Assembly: GCA_017458335.1 (NCBI GenBank)
Contig: JAFTFT010000038.1
Location: forward strand, 62,001-126,000
Direction: 5' to 3'
DNA length: 64,000 nucleotides
Source: Oscillospiraceae bacterium
GTDB taxonomy: Bacteria; Bacillota; Clostridia; Oscillospirales; Oscillospiraceae
Under the pieces are notes generated by a model. The model saw only the letters and a list, made by a program, of their open reading frames with translations. It did no database searches and was not told the DNA's origin. Shown piece after piece: positions 46,991-55,820 of the stretch. The first letter of the stretch is position 1. Every line of letters starts with the position of its first letter. Made by a program: the position numbers and the translations under genes.

Positions 46991-48250
46991 TTATACGTAC
47001 CACACCGGCAGCTGCAGCAGATTATCCCTAAGCAAATTTGGCTGCGGGCAGGTGCAGATGATTGCTCCCATCCCACGGCGCTTCTCCTCAACCTTGTCCA
47101 GCACGGTGAACGTGCTGGCCTCATCTGCCGTAACTGCGGGGCTTTGCTTGATTTCTATGGGATAGAGCATTCCATTTTCTTCAATGATCAGGTCGATTTC
47201 GCTCTCACTCTCGTATTCTTGCCCATCCTTCCGTACTTTTTTCTTATCACGGCCACGGTAATATGAAACACAATACCGGTAATCGATACCGCGACTGGAA
47301 TAGGATTTCAGGATTTCAGAAATTACAAAGGTTTCAAACATAGCGCCGCTCATAGCTCCATATGCAAGAGCTTCTGGTGTAAGCCATCGAGTGAGATAGG
47401 CGGCAAGGCCAGTATCGCGGAAATAGACCTTCGGGGTCTTGATTGCCTTTTTCAACACGGACGGTGTATAGGGCTCCAGCAAATACACGATTCCGGACGC
47501 TTCAAGAATGGACATCCATTTTTTGACCGTCATGGCGTCCTTGCTGATTTCGTCAGCGATGTTTGCATAGTTCAACATCTGCCCGGTTCTGGCGGCCACC
47601 GCTACCATGAAGCGGCGAAAATCATCCAGATCCTGAACAGCGGACAGCTTGCGCACATCGCGCTCCAGATAAGTCTTCACATAGCTTGAGAAAAACGCCG
47701 ACCAGTCCAGATCCGGGTTCTGCAGCTCGGGATAGCTTCCGCGATGGATAATGGCCCAGAGATTATCAGGTGCATTGGCGGAACCGCTGCGCCTTTGCAC
47801 ATACTCCATTGTCGGGACAAACGGTTCGTTGAACGGGGTCCCCTGGATCTCCCGCAAAGATAAACCTGCGAGCTCAATAATGCTGACACGGCCGGATAAG
47901 GATTCGGAAGCGCTTTCCATCAGTTCCAGCGGCTGTGATCCTGACAGGCAGAATTGCCCACGTTTATCGCTTTCATCACACTTGATTTTGATAAAGCGGA
48001 ACAGGCCCGGCGCGCGCTGCACCTCATCATAAAACGCAGGGGGCGGATTGAGCATCATAAACATGTTGGGATTTTCATTCGCCTGATCCTCGATAAAGGG
48101 ATCGTCAATGGGCACATACTTCTTATCGGGAAACAAGGCTTTGAGCATAGTAGATTTCCCTGTCTGCCTTGCGCCAGTGACCAGCACGCATTTAAAGGTC
48201 TTATCCGAAGACTTGACTAAATCCTCAATGCTGCGCTTAATATAGTTCAT
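46991..48250 (-). CDS. DUF4143 family P-loop ATPase (AAA_14/DUF4143)
   Basis: 419 residues. Walker A is VLVTGARQTGKSTML, Walker B-like PPAFYDEVQRAP, sensor QFCLSGSQPLELM; the second half is DUF4143 (YFRDTGLAAYL, MFETFVISEI) with a nuclease-like end (SEIDLIIEENGMLYPIEIKQ). These proteins are common in islands and often linked to mobile elements or toxin-like functions. The start at 48250 has GGTGAT four bases upstream. Lower GC than its neighbours, and next to a broken gene. Confidence 0.85.
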   Translation of the reverse strand: MNYIKRSIEDLVKSSDKTFKCVLVTGARQTGKSTMLKALFPDKKYVPIDDPFIEDQANENPNMFMMLNPPPAFYDEVQRAPGLFRFIKIKCDESDKRGQFCLSGSQPLELMESASESLSGRVSIIELAGLSLREIQGTPFNEPFVPTMEYVQRRSGSANAPDNLWAIIHRGSYPELQNPDLDWSAFFSSYVKTYLERDVRKLSAVQDLDDFRRFMVAVAARTGQMLNYANIADEISKDAMTVKKWMSILEASGIVYLLEPYTPSVLKKAIKTPKVYFRDTGLAAYLTRWLTPEALAYGAMSGAMFETFVISEILKSYSSRGIDYRYCVSYYRGRDKKKVRKDGQEYESESEIDLIIEENGMLYPIEIKQSPAVTADEASTFTVLDKVEEKRRGMGAIICTCPQPNLLRDNLLQLPVWYV

Positions 48251-48259
48251 ATAGATCAC

Positions 48260-48311
48260 CAAAATAAAAGTATCGACAAATCCAGAATCGAAATCTGGAT
48301 TTGTCGATACT
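48260..48311 (-). terminator. Terminator of guaA
   Basis: AGTATCGACAAATCCAGA and its exact complement (18 bp) enclose a seven-base loop, followed by TTTTATTTT on the minus strand. It insulates guaA from the ATPase gene. Confidence 0.85.
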
Positions 48312-48382
48312 CTATCATGTGTTCGCTTATTTGTCAAGAGTCGTACAGCCGTTCTTCTTCCAGCCTGTGGTTCTTGCCTCAA

Positions 48383-49363
48383 TTACTCCCACTCGATGGT
48401 TCCGGTGGGCTTCGGGGTCAGATCCCAGAGGACGCGGTTGACGCCCTTGACCTCATGGGTGATGCGCTCGACAATGCGGCTCATCATACGGAAGTCAAGC
48501 TCCGCCACCTCGGCGGTCACGGCATCCACCGTGTTGACGGCACGGATCACAACCGGCCAGTCATAGGTACGCAGGCCGTCGGTGATGCCGGTGGACTTGA
48601 AGTCGGGGACGATGGTGAAGTACTGCCAGACCTTGCCCTCGAGGCCGTTCCGCTTGAATTCCTCCCGCAGGATCGCGTCGGATTCGCGGACGGCTTCCAG
48701 ACGGTCACGGGTGATTGCGCCGACGCAGCGCACCCCCAGGCCGGGGCCCGGGAACGGCTGACGATAGACCATGTTGTCCGGCAGGCCGAGCTGCTTGCCG
48801 ACGACGCGGACCTCGTCCTTGTACAGGAACTTGACCGGTTCCACCAGTTCAAACTTCAGGTCCTCGGGCAGGCCGCCGACATTGTGATGGGACTTAACCG
48901 GGCCGCTTTCGAGAATGTCGGGATAGATGGTCCCCTGCGCCAGGAAGCTGATGCCGTCGAGCTTATAGGCCTCCTCGGCAAAGACATCGATGAACTCTTT
49001 CCCGATGATCTTGCGCTTGGTCTCGGGATCCGCAACGCCCGCCAGCTTGTCGAGGAAGCGGTCGACCGCATCCACATAGATCAGGTTGGCGTCCATCTGG
49101 TTCCGGAAGACCTCGATCACCTGCTCGGGTTCCCCTTTCCGGAGCAGGCCGTGGTTGACATGCACACAGGTCAGCTGTCTGCCGACCGCCTTGATCAGAA
49201 GTGCCGCGACAACAGACGAGTCAACGCCGCCGGACAGCGCCAGCAGGACCTTCTTGTCACCGATCTGCTCGCGCAGCGCGGCGAGCTGTTCCTCGATGAA
49301 GGCCTGGGCAAGTTCCGGGGTGGTGATCCGCTGCATGTTTTCAGGGCGTTTGTTTTCAGCCAT
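48383..49363 (-). CDS. guaA: GMP synthase, ATP-pyrophosphatase subunit (stand-alone)
   Basis: 326 residues. Carries the PP-loop VLLALSGGVDSSV, GTIYPDILES, the QPFPGPGLGVR loop and the C-terminal dimerisation domain ending LTPKPTGTIEWE. It converts XMP to GMP with ATP and ammonia. The glutamine amidotransferase half (about 190 residues) of the usual bacterial GuaA is absent, as in two-subunit archaeal enzymes. GGAGG precedes the ATG. Confidence 0.92.
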   Translation of the reverse strand: MAENKRPENMQRITTPELAQAFIEEQLAALREQIGDKKVLLALSGGVDSSVVAALLIKAVGRQLTCVHVNHGLLRKGEPEQVIEVFRNQMDANLIYVDAVDRFLDKLAGVADPETKRKIIGKEFIDVFAEEAYKLDGISFLAQGTIYPDILESGPVKSHHNVGGLPEDLKFELVEPVKFLYKDEVRVVGKQLGLPDNMVYRQPFPGPGLGVRCVGAITRDRLEAVRESDAILREEFKRNGLEGKVWQYFTIVPDFKSTGITDGLRTYDWPVVIRAVNTVDAVTAEVAELDFRMMSRIVERITHEVKGVNRVLWDLTPKPTGTIEWE

Positions 49364-49402
49364 TTGCTAATCCTCCGACTCAAAAAATTCATTTTCGGGG
49401 AG

Positions 49403-49432
49403 ATTATAGCATAGAGGTTATAGATTTTACAA
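49403..49432 (-). promoter_or_regulatory. Promoter of guaA
   Basis: On the minus strand TTGTAA, an 18-bp spacer and TATAAT, 40 bp ahead of the start. Confidence 0.65.
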
Positions 49433-49471
49433 TATGAATTTATCCTGCTTCATGAAATTGATTGCCCAGTG

Positions 49472-49509
49472 CCGTTATATCCCCCGCCGGAGGCGGGGAG
49501 ATATAACGG
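49472..49509. repeat. Palindrome-family hairpin upstream of guaA
   Basis: CCGTTATATC plus the core ccccgccggaggcgggg and the complementary arm. It lies between the divergent guaA and ymdB genes; its left flank (catgaaattgattgcccag) resembles the copies at 6.1, 10.95 and 11.03 kb. Confidence 0.8.
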
Positions 49510-49565
49510 AAAGACTATCTGATAAAAATGAACGATCAAGAAGCCGAGAAGCTTTGAATGACCCA

Positions 49566-49594
49566 TTGCCATTTTTTTCATGAGATGTTAAAAT
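49566..49594 (+). promoter_or_regulatory. Promoter of the ymdB-yhaO-yhaN operon
   Basis: TTGCCA at 49566-49571, a 17-bp spacer and TAAAAT at 49589-49594. Confidence 0.6.
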
Positions 49595-49621
49595 ACACTC
49601 ATTCCTGTTTAACCGGTGAAG

Positions 49622-49652
49622 GCACTCTCCCCGCCTCCGGCGGGGAGAGTGT
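49622..49652. repeat. Palindrome-family hairpin in the ymdB leader
   Basis: GCACTCTCCCCGCC-TCC-GGCGGGGAGAGTGTC, about 30 bp downstream of the promoter and 36 bp ahead of the ymdB start, so within the transcript leader. Confidence 0.8.
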
Positions 49653-49688
49653 CAGATACCACATTTTATTTCACAAAGGACACAGCAG

Positions 49689-50462
49689 ATGGAAATCAGA
49701 ATTCTGGCAGTGGGTGACGTGTGCGGAGAGCCGGGAATGAGCTTTCTCTCAAACCGTCTGAAGGAATATATCTCGGACATGCAGATCTCCTTCACCGTGG
49801 TCAACGGGGAAAACGCCAACGTGGTCGGGATCACTCCGAAGCAGGCGGATCTCATTCTCCGTGCGGGCGCGGATGTCATCACGCTGGGCAACCATACCTG
49901 GACGCGGACGGAGCTCCGCCCCTATCTGGACGAGCGCACGCGCATTCTCCGTCCCGGAAATTACGGGCCGCAGTGCCCCGGCAGAGGCATCGCCGTCTAT
50001 CACAAGCCCTTCGGGGATGTGTGCGTGCTGAACCTGCTCGGAAGATTTACGCTGGACAACAACACGGACAACCCCTTCCCCATCGCGGACGGATACATGG
50101 CGGAAATTCAGGAAAAGATCATCCTGGTGGATTTCCACGCCGAAGGCACCAGTGAGAAGCGGGCGATGGGTTATCTGCTGGACGGGAAGGCCTCCGCCGT
50201 CTGGGGCACCCACACGCATGTGCAGACCTCGGACGCGGCGGTTCTGCCGAAGGGCACCGGTTACATCACCGATCTCGGCATGACGGGTCCGATCCATTCC
50301 GTGCTCGGCATCGATCCGGAGCAGAGCATCGGCAAATTCATGGGGGATCCGCCCCGGCGGTATGAGTCCGCAAAAGGCCCCTGCAAAATGGAAGGCTGTA
50401 TTTTCACCATCGATACGGAGACCGGCCGCTGCCGGAGCGCGGAGGCAGTCAGACTCACATGA
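49689..50462 (+). CDS. ymdB: YmdB family metallophosphoesterase (TIGR00282)
   Basis: 257 residues. The dimetal motifs run in order: LAVGDVCGEPG, VVNGENAN, LGNHTW and GTHTHVQTSD, with the C-terminal ITDLGMTGP. Family members are 2',3'- or 3',5'-cyclic nucleotide phosphodiesterases, cytoplasmic, tied to biofilm and motility choices in Bacillus. AAAGGA precedes the ATG. Its stop overlaps the next start by four bases. Confidence 0.9.
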   Translation: MEIRILAVGDVCGEPGMSFLSNRLKEYISDMQISFTVVNGENANVVGITPKQADLILRAGADVITLGNHTWTRTELRPYLDERTRILRPGNYGPQCPGRGIAVYHKPFGDVCVLNLLGRFTLDNNTDNPFPIADGYMAEIQEKIILVDFHAEGTSEKRAMGYLLDGKASAVWGTHTHVQTSDAAVLPKGTGYITDLGMTGPIHSVLGIDPEQSIGKFMGDPPRRYESAKGPCKMEGCIFTIDTETGRCRSAEAVRLT

Positions 50463-51574
50463 GAACCATCAAACTCATCCACGCGGCGGACTTTCATCTT
50501 GACTCCCCGTTTCAGGGACTTTCCGCCTCAAAAGCCGCCGTCTGCCGGCAGGAAGAGTCGCTGATGCTTCAGCGTCTTATTGATCTGGCGGAAGAGGAAT
50601 CGGCCGACCTGATGCTTCTGGCCGGAGACCTGCTGGACAGCGCCAACACCCGCGGCGAGACCGGCGAGGACCTGCTGCATCAGCTCAGCCGCGTCCCTTG
50701 CCCCGTGGTCATCGCGCCGGGCAGCGGGGACTGGTACGGTGAGCGCTCTCCATGGGCCAGACTGAAGCTTCCGGAGAACGTAACCGTCTTCCGTGAGCAG
50801 GCCATTCACCTTGTCTCGATCCCGTCGGCCTCCGCCAGGGTCTACGGCGCGGCGTTTACCGACCGGACCGCGCCGGCTTTGCTGCGGGGCTTTCACGCGG
50901 AACGAAAGAGCGATGTCTACAACCTGCTGTGCATGCACGGCGAGGTCGGCAATCCCCAGTCTCTCTGCAATCCCATCACCGAAGAAGACCTGGCAGCCAG
51001 CGGAATCGACTATGCCGCGCTGGGGCACGATCATACCGCCGGCGGTCTGAGACGCAGCGGCGGCTGCAGCTACGCCTGGCCCGGCTGTCCGCAGGGACGG
51101 AGTTTTGACGAGTGCGGAGAGCGCGGCGTCTACGTCGTGACGCTGAGTCCCGAGGGCTGCAGCCTTCGGCCGGTCAGCATTGCGGTCCGGCAGTACCGGA
51201 CGCTGGAGCTGGATATCATGGGGAAAGATCCCCTTCTCCTGATCCACACCTCCCTGCCGGACGATTCGGTACGGGATGTGTATCGCATCACCCTGACCGG
51301 CGAGAGCGCGCTGGCGCCGGATCTGCGGAAACTGCATCAGAACCTGGACGAGATGTTCTTCTCTCTGCAGTTGAAGGACAGGACCCGGCTTCCGGAAGAG
51401 ATCTGGACAAGCGCCGGAAACGACAGTCTTCGGGGGCTCTTCCTTGAAAAGCTGCGTACGCTGCGGGATGCCGCACGGACAGACGCCGAAAGACTGCGTC
51501 TGGAACAGGCCGCCCGCTGGGGTCTTGCGGCTCTGACCGGCGGCGAGGAGGTGGCAGTCCATGAAAATCCGTAA
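50459..51574 (+). CDS. YhaO/SbcD-like DNA exonuclease subunit
   Basis: 371 residues. Calcineurin-type nuclease motifs are LIHAADFHLDSPF, LMLLAGDLLDS, LCMHGEV and YAALGHDHTA. The usual GNHD block is replaced by APGSGDW, which is common in YhaO. The C-terminal capping domain follows. Starts on the ATGA of ymdB and overlaps the next gene by 14 bases, so it is coupled with its SMC-like partner. Probable DNA-end processing or repair. Confidence 0.87.
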   Translation: MRTIKLIHAADFHLDSPFQGLSASKAAVCRQEESLMLQRLIDLAEEESADLMLLAGDLLDSANTRGETGEDLLHQLSRVPCPVVIAPGSGDWYGERSPWARLKLPENVTVFREQAIHLVSIPSASARVYGAAFTDRTAPALLRGFHAERKSDVYNLLCMHGEVGNPQSLCNPITEEDLAASGIDYAALGHDHTAGGLRRSGGCSYAWPGCPQGRSFDECGERGVYVVTLSPEGCSLRPVSIAVRQYRTLELDIMGKDPLLLIHTSLPDDSVRDVYRITLTGESALAPDLRKLHQNLDEMFFSLQLKDRTRLPEEIWTSAGNDSLRGLFLEKLRTLRDAARTDAERLRLEQAARWGLAALTGGEEVAVHENP

Positions 51575-53459
51575 GCTCCGCGCCTCGTTCGGCAAACTGC
51601 AGGGCGAGACCTTATCGCTCCACGGGGGTCTGAACGTCATCTACGCGCCCAATGAGAGCGGAAAGAGCACCTGGTGTGCCTTTATCCGGACCATGCTCTA
51701 CGGGATCGATCCCGCGGAGCAGACCGCTCTTCCCGACCGGACGCGCTATGCCCCCTGGTCCGGGGCACCGATGGAAGGGACGATGGACGTCACGGCGGAC
51801 GGCTGCGACATGACGCTGACCCGGACAACCGTCTCCCGCAATGCCCCGATGCGTGAATTCACCGCGGTCTACAGCGGTACCAATACGCCCGTGGAGGGCA
51901 TGACCGGGTCCAATTGCGGAGAACTGCTGACCGGCGTCAACCGTGATGTCTTCTGCCGCAGCGCCTTCATCGGCCAGGGGGATGTCGCCGTCACCGGCAA
52001 TCCCGAGCTGGAGAAGCGGATTCAATCCATCGTCTCCAGCGGCGATGAACAGGTTTCCTATTCCGAGACGGCCGAAAGACTGCAGAACTGGCAGCACAAG
52101 CGCCGCTACCACCACAAGGGAATCCTGCCCGCTCTGGAGGATGAGATCGCGGAGTCGAAAAAACTCCTCTCCGAGATGGAAAACTCCGTCAGCAGCGTAC
52201 AGGAGATGGAGAGCCGCCTGGCGGAGGCAAGGCAGGAGTGCAGCGCCCTGGAGCAGCAGGTCACCGAAGCCAGGAGACGGCAGCGCACGGACGCGCTGAA
52301 TCGCCTGCGGGACGGCCGGACCCTGGTGCAGGAGCGCAGCGACAGCCATGACGCCGCCCTGGCGGAGGTTTCCCGCGCCAGGGACGCCCTGCGCCGCAGC
52401 GAGTTCGGTGATTACACCGGCGATGAGCTGCAGGCGGAAATAGAAAAGGACCGCGCCGTCCTGGAAACCCTGGATGAGAAAGAACCGACAGGACGCTCCG
52501 GGCTGTTTCCCGCGGTGGTCTGCTCCTTCCTCGCGATCCTCACCGCGGCCTTCTACGGTGTCACGGCGAAGCTGCCTCTGATTCTGGCGGCGGGCGTCTG
52601 CTGTGTCTTCGCGATTCTTTTCTTCCTGCGCTATTCCCGGATGCGTCAGGAAACCCAGACGGTCTCGGCGGAGCGGGATCAGATCCTGCGAAAATACAAG
52701 ATCTCGGTACCGGACGACCTGGATGCCATCCTCGAAAAGCATCTCGCTCTGGAAAAGGACATCCGCCTGGCCGAAGAAGAGGAACGGCGCAGCCGGGAAC
52801 GTCTGGAGAACGCCGGCCGTCAGCTTCATGCCCTGGAGGAGAGCGCCGTGACCGAACTGGACTTTGCCGGCGGCGATTCCGAAGCCTCCCGGCTCAGCCG
52901 TCAGCTGCAGCAGCGCAGAAACGAAGCCGCGGAGCTCTCTTCCAAAATTTCCGGACTCAACGGCAGGCTCAGCGCGCTGGGCGACCCGCTGGTGCTCGCA
53001 AGCTCCATTTCGTATCTTCAGGAGCGCTGCGACACCATTCAGGGAGAATACGAGGCCATCACCCTCGCGTCCGAGCTTCTTCGGGATGCGGACACGGAGA
53101 TCAAGAGCCGCTTTTCTCCGGAACTGAGCAAGCTGGCCGCCGAGTACATGAGTGAGATGACCGGCGGGCGGTACGAGGACATTCTGATCGGCTCGGACTT
53201 TTCCGCCAGAGCCCGTGCCGTGGATGACAGCGAAGCACATGCGGCCGAATATCTGAGTGCCGGTACGATGGATCTGCTGTATCTGGCGGTCCGTCTGGCG
53301 GTGTGCGAGCTGGCGCTTCCCCTGGGGGAGCCCTGCCCTCTGATTCTGGACGATGTTCTGGTTAATCTGGATAACACGCGATATGAACAGGCAATGAACC
53401 TGCTGAAGAAGCTCGCCCTCCGGCGTCAGATTGTTCTGTTCACATGCAGACGGGAGTGA
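51561..53459 (+). CDS. YhaN-like SMC/Rad50-type ATPase with membrane hairpin
   Basis: 632 residues. The N-terminal P-loop is IYAPNESGKSTW, the signature-like YLSAGTMDLLYLAVRLA is near the end, and Walker B is CPLILDDVLVNLD. Two coiled-coil arms (about 175-300 and 360-470) flank a pair of hydrophobic helices (about 315-355: PAVVCSFLAILTAAFYGVTA, LILAAGVCCVFAILFFLRY). Such YhaN/AAA_27 proteins work with YhaO. The membrane hairpin suggests the complex is anchored. Confidence 0.87.
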   Translation: MKIRKLRASFGKLQGETLSLHGGLNVIYAPNESGKSTWCAFIRTMLYGIDPAEQTALPDRTRYAPWSGAPMEGTMDVTADGCDMTLTRTTVSRNAPMREFTAVYSGTNTPVEGMTGSNCGELLTGVNRDVFCRSAFIGQGDVAVTGNPELEKRIQSIVSSGDEQVSYSETAERLQNWQHKRRYHHKGILPALEDEIAESKKLLSEMENSVSSVQEMESRLAEARQECSALEQQVTEARRRQRTDALNRLRDGRTLVQERSDSHDAALAEVSRARDALRRSEFGDYTGDELQAEIEKDRAVLETLDEKEPTGRSGLFPAVVCSFLAILTAAFYGVTAKLPLILAAGVCCVFAILFFLRYSRMRQETQTVSAERDQILRKYKISVPDDLDAILEKHLALEKDIRLAEEEERRSRERLENAGRQLHALEESAVTELDFAGGDSEASRLSRQLQQRRNEAAELSSKISGLNGRLSALGDPLVLASSISYLQERCDTIQGEYEAITLASELLRDADTEIKSRFSPELSKLAAEYMSEMTGGRYEDILIGSDFSARARAVDDSEAHAAEYLSAGTMDLLYLAVRLAVCELALPLGEPCPLILDDVLVNLDNTRYEQAMNLLKKLALRRQIVLFTCRRE

Positions 53460-53466
53460 TGAAGCG

Positions 53467-54177
53467 ATGCCTGCGGTACTGGTCAACACTTTTACGGTCC
53501 TGGCGGGAAGTCTGATCGGAATTCTCTTTCGCAACCGGCTGAAAGAGAGCCTGCGCAAGGCAGTGATGAAAGCCCTCGGTCTCTGTACCTTTCTGATCGG
53601 CATCTCGAGTGCAATCGAAACGCAGAACCTGCTCTGTGTAATCGTATGCATGGTCGTCGGCACCGTCCTCGGTGAACTGCTGCGCATTGACGACGGGATC
53701 GAGCATGCCGGTGACGCGATCAAGGCGAAGCTTCTGCGCGGGAAAACCGGCGGCGGAACCATGGAGAGCTTCACGGAGGGCTTTGTCTCCGCCTGTATTC
53801 TTTTCTGCATCGGGTCCATGACGATCATGGGCTCGCTGGAAGCCGGGATCCGCCATAATTACAGCATCATCTACGCCAAGAGCATGCTGGATTTCGTCTC
53901 CAGCATGGCTTTCGGCGCCGCGATGGGCTTCGGTGTCACCTGCTCGGCCGCCTTTGTTCTGGTGTTTCAGGGCGCGCTCACCCTGCTGGCCGGGGTTCTG
54001 GGTTCCCTGCTCTCCGACGCCGCCGTCACCGAGATGAGCGCCGTCGGGGGCGTAATCCTGATCGGGATGGCGTTGAACATGCTGGAATGCAGCCGCGAGC
54101 GCATCAAAGTTGCCAACATGCTGCCCGCGATTTTTCTCCCCATTCTCTGGACGGCCGTTTCCTCTCTGTTAAAATGA
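53467..54177 (+). CDS. DUF554 family membrane protein
   Basis: 236 residues with six to seven membrane helices. The start VLVNTFTVLAGSLIGILFRN, the block GTVLGELLRIDDGIEHAGD, FVSACILFCIGSMTIMGSLE and MALNMLECSRERIKVANMLP are characteristic of DUF554 (YdfK/YqgA). Possible transporter; substrate unknown. The start at 53467 has GGGAG ten bases upstream; the upstream in-frame ATG lies inside yhaN. Confidence 0.87.
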   Translation: MPAVLVNTFTVLAGSLIGILFRNRLKESLRKAVMKALGLCTFLIGISSAIETQNLLCVIVCMVVGTVLGELLRIDDGIEHAGDAIKAKLLRGKTGGGTMESFTEGFVSACILFCIGSMTIMGSLEAGIRHNYSIIYAKSMLDFVSSMAFGAAMGFGVTCSAAFVLVFQGALTLLAGVLGSLLSDAAVTEMSAVGGVILIGMALNMLECSRERIKVANMLPAIFLPILWTAVSSLLK

Positions 54178-54240
54178 CAACGGAGCGGGCATGGTTTGCC
54201 GCTCTGCACCGCTCAGGTTTCTCCTGTTCCGAACCGAAAT

Positions 54241-54282
54241 AGAGGATCGAAGCGTGATGATCGCCTCGATCCTCTTTTCTTT
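54241..54282 (+). terminator. Terminator after the DUF554 gene
   Basis: AGAGGATCGA-AGCG pairs (one mismatch) with CGCCTCGATCCTCT across a TGATGAT loop, followed by TTTCTTT. Confidence 0.8.
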
Positions 54283-54298
54283 GCCCTGTATTCTTTTT

Positions 54299-55183
54299 TC
54301 AGCTTTCCTCTTCCGGGCCTGCCTTTGCCTCCCGATACCGCCGCTCATAGTCTCTCAAATCCCTGCAGCCGTCGAGCCGCTCAGCTTCCCGCGGAAAGTC
54401 CAGATGGATTCTCCTTACGCAGCGCATGCAGAACGCGTCCCGCGCCGCTTCGCTCACGCGAAGGACCTGCTTGAAGCCCCAGGTGTGCGTCACAAAGTGC
54501 TGCGTAAGCACTTCCTCCGGCTTCATCAGATACCCGAGGCTCTTACCGTTTTCGCCGGCGCACATCGGGAGAATGCGCTGTTCCGCAAAACACATCGTCT
54601 GCACCGGGTTCAGGCCCTCGGTCCGCACATGCCGCATGAAGTCAAAGGCTTCGTCCAGCCAGGCATTCCGCAGCGTCGCGTCCCGGAAGTACAAAAACGC
54701 CGTATTCGCCGCCGGAAGGCCGAAATCCCAGTGCTCCGGGAAGGCATATCCCTCTTTCAGCGGGAAACAGGACGGGTCCGGATAGGTACGCGGGTTCAGG
54801 GCCTCGGCATGGGCGGCCACGGCGTCCCCGTTCAGGCGGGATTCCACATTCTCCCAGACGATGAGATCCGTGTCCAGCATCACGCAGGGTACCGGCATGT
54901 CCCGCAGTGCCCGCAGCTTTCCTGCGGCCCAGAAGGCCATGGGGTCGATCGTCTCTCCAAGGCCGTCCAGAACGGTCTCTGTCCCGTCCCAGAACGGGGA
55001 TAGCCCGATTTCCTGAAAGAAAGCCGCTCCCGCGGTATCGGTCACCATTCGCACCGGGCCGCTGTGCCGTTTCCATTCCAGTGCGGAGAGGATCGCCGTC
55101 AACTGCTCAAAATCCGGAAACCGGATCTCTCCCTCATTGCGGCAGCGGTTTGGTTCAGACCAGAAGGAATGACAGGCCTCCAT
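54299..55183 (-). CDS. DUF6734-like protein, glycosyltransferase-like
   Basis: 294 residues, soluble. The start MEACHSFWSEP and the region VPCVMLDTDLIVWEN, with an acidic DxD-like motif (LDTDL), followed by AANTAFLYFRDATL and TWGFKQ, suggest the nucleotide-sugar-binding fold seen in DUF6734-type proteins. It starts nine bases after the stop of a Gly/Ser/Trp-rich small protein, so both are one operon. No sugar donor can be inferred. Assignment to the DUF is from pattern memory and moderate. Confidence 0.55.
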   Translation of the reverse strand: MEACHSFWSEPNRCRNEGEIRFPDFEQLTAILSALEWKRHSGPVRMVTDTAGAAFFQEIGLSPFWDGTETVLDGLGETIDPMAFWAAGKLRALRDMPVPCVMLDTDLIVWENVESRLNGDAVAAHAEALNPRTYPDPSCFPLKEGYAFPEHWDFGLPAANTAFLYFRDATLRNAWLDEAFDFMRHVRTEGLNPVQTMCFAEQRILPMCAGENGKSLGYLMKPEEVLTQHFVTHTWGFKQVLRVSEAARDAFCMRCVRRIHLDFPREAERLDGCRDLRDYERRYREAKAGPEEES

Positions 55184-55192
55184 GCGTCCCGA

Positions 55193-55606
55193 TCAGATCA
55201 GCTGCAGACCGTAGCCCAGCGCCCAGCCGCTTCCAAAGACTCCGGAACCCGCGAATACACCGGAATCCACGGCCGAACTCCACCAGGAGCCGGAGAAGGA
55301 GCTCCACCAGGCTTCCGGGATTTCCATCCACCAGGAGCCGGAGGAAGAGGCCCACCAGATTTCAGCTCCCGCGGCAAGCCCGGATCCCGCGGCAGCCCGG
55401 GGACCGGCGCCGGAGCTCATGAAAGCGCCGGAAGAAAAACCGCTCCAGCTTCCTGACCAGGAACCGGCGTCGAAACCATAGCCGCCGGAACTGACGCCAC
55501 CGGCCTGTTCGACCAATGAGCGCTCGACCATCTCACGATACTGCTTCCACCACTCGCTCTGCAGCATGATATCCCAAACAAACTGAAGGCTCCCGTGTTC
55601 GCTCAT
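55193..55606 (-). CDS. Gly/Ser/Trp-rich small protein
   Basis: 137 residues. The first ~35 are polar and helical (LQFVWDIMLQSEWWKQYREM, VERSLVEQ) and end at a Gly-Gly (EQAGG); the rest is almost only Gly, Ser, Ala, Trp and Phe, with repeated SGSWW and AWWSSF motifs. There is no signal peptide. AGAGGAA lies four to six bases ahead of the ATG, a good ribosome site. No homologous family recognised. The leader-plus-core look and the glycosyltransferase-like neighbour hint at a modified peptide or surface material, which is speculation. Confidence 0.65.
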   Translation of the reverse strand: MSEHGSLQFVWDIMLQSEWWKQYREMVERSLVEQAGGVSSGGYGFDAGSWSGSWSGFSSGAFMSSGAGPRAAAGSGLAAGAEIWWASSSGSWWMEIPEAWWSSFSGSWWSSAVDSGVFAGSGVFGSGWALGYGLQLI

Positions 55607-55783
55607 CGATTCCTCTCTTTCACCGTGATCAACACCTGCTTTGCCCGTCAGGAAACAGGCTTGGCAAAGCTGTTCATCGTATCATCATCCGTATTTGTTT
55701 ATATTATATCAAAACACCCCCGCAAATTACAACAGGAACTTACAGAAATCCGCAAGATTTCTTTTTGTTGTTCAAATCGCCAG

Positions 55784-55812
55784 TTGACAAATCCCTGTCC
55801 TGCCGTTATAAT
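55784..55812 (+). promoter_or_regulatory. Promoter of the pyr operon
   Basis: TTGACA at 55784-55789, a 17-bp spacer and TATAAT at 55807-55812: a perfect SigA consensus. Confidence 0.85.
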
Positions 55813-55820
55813 CGGAGAAA

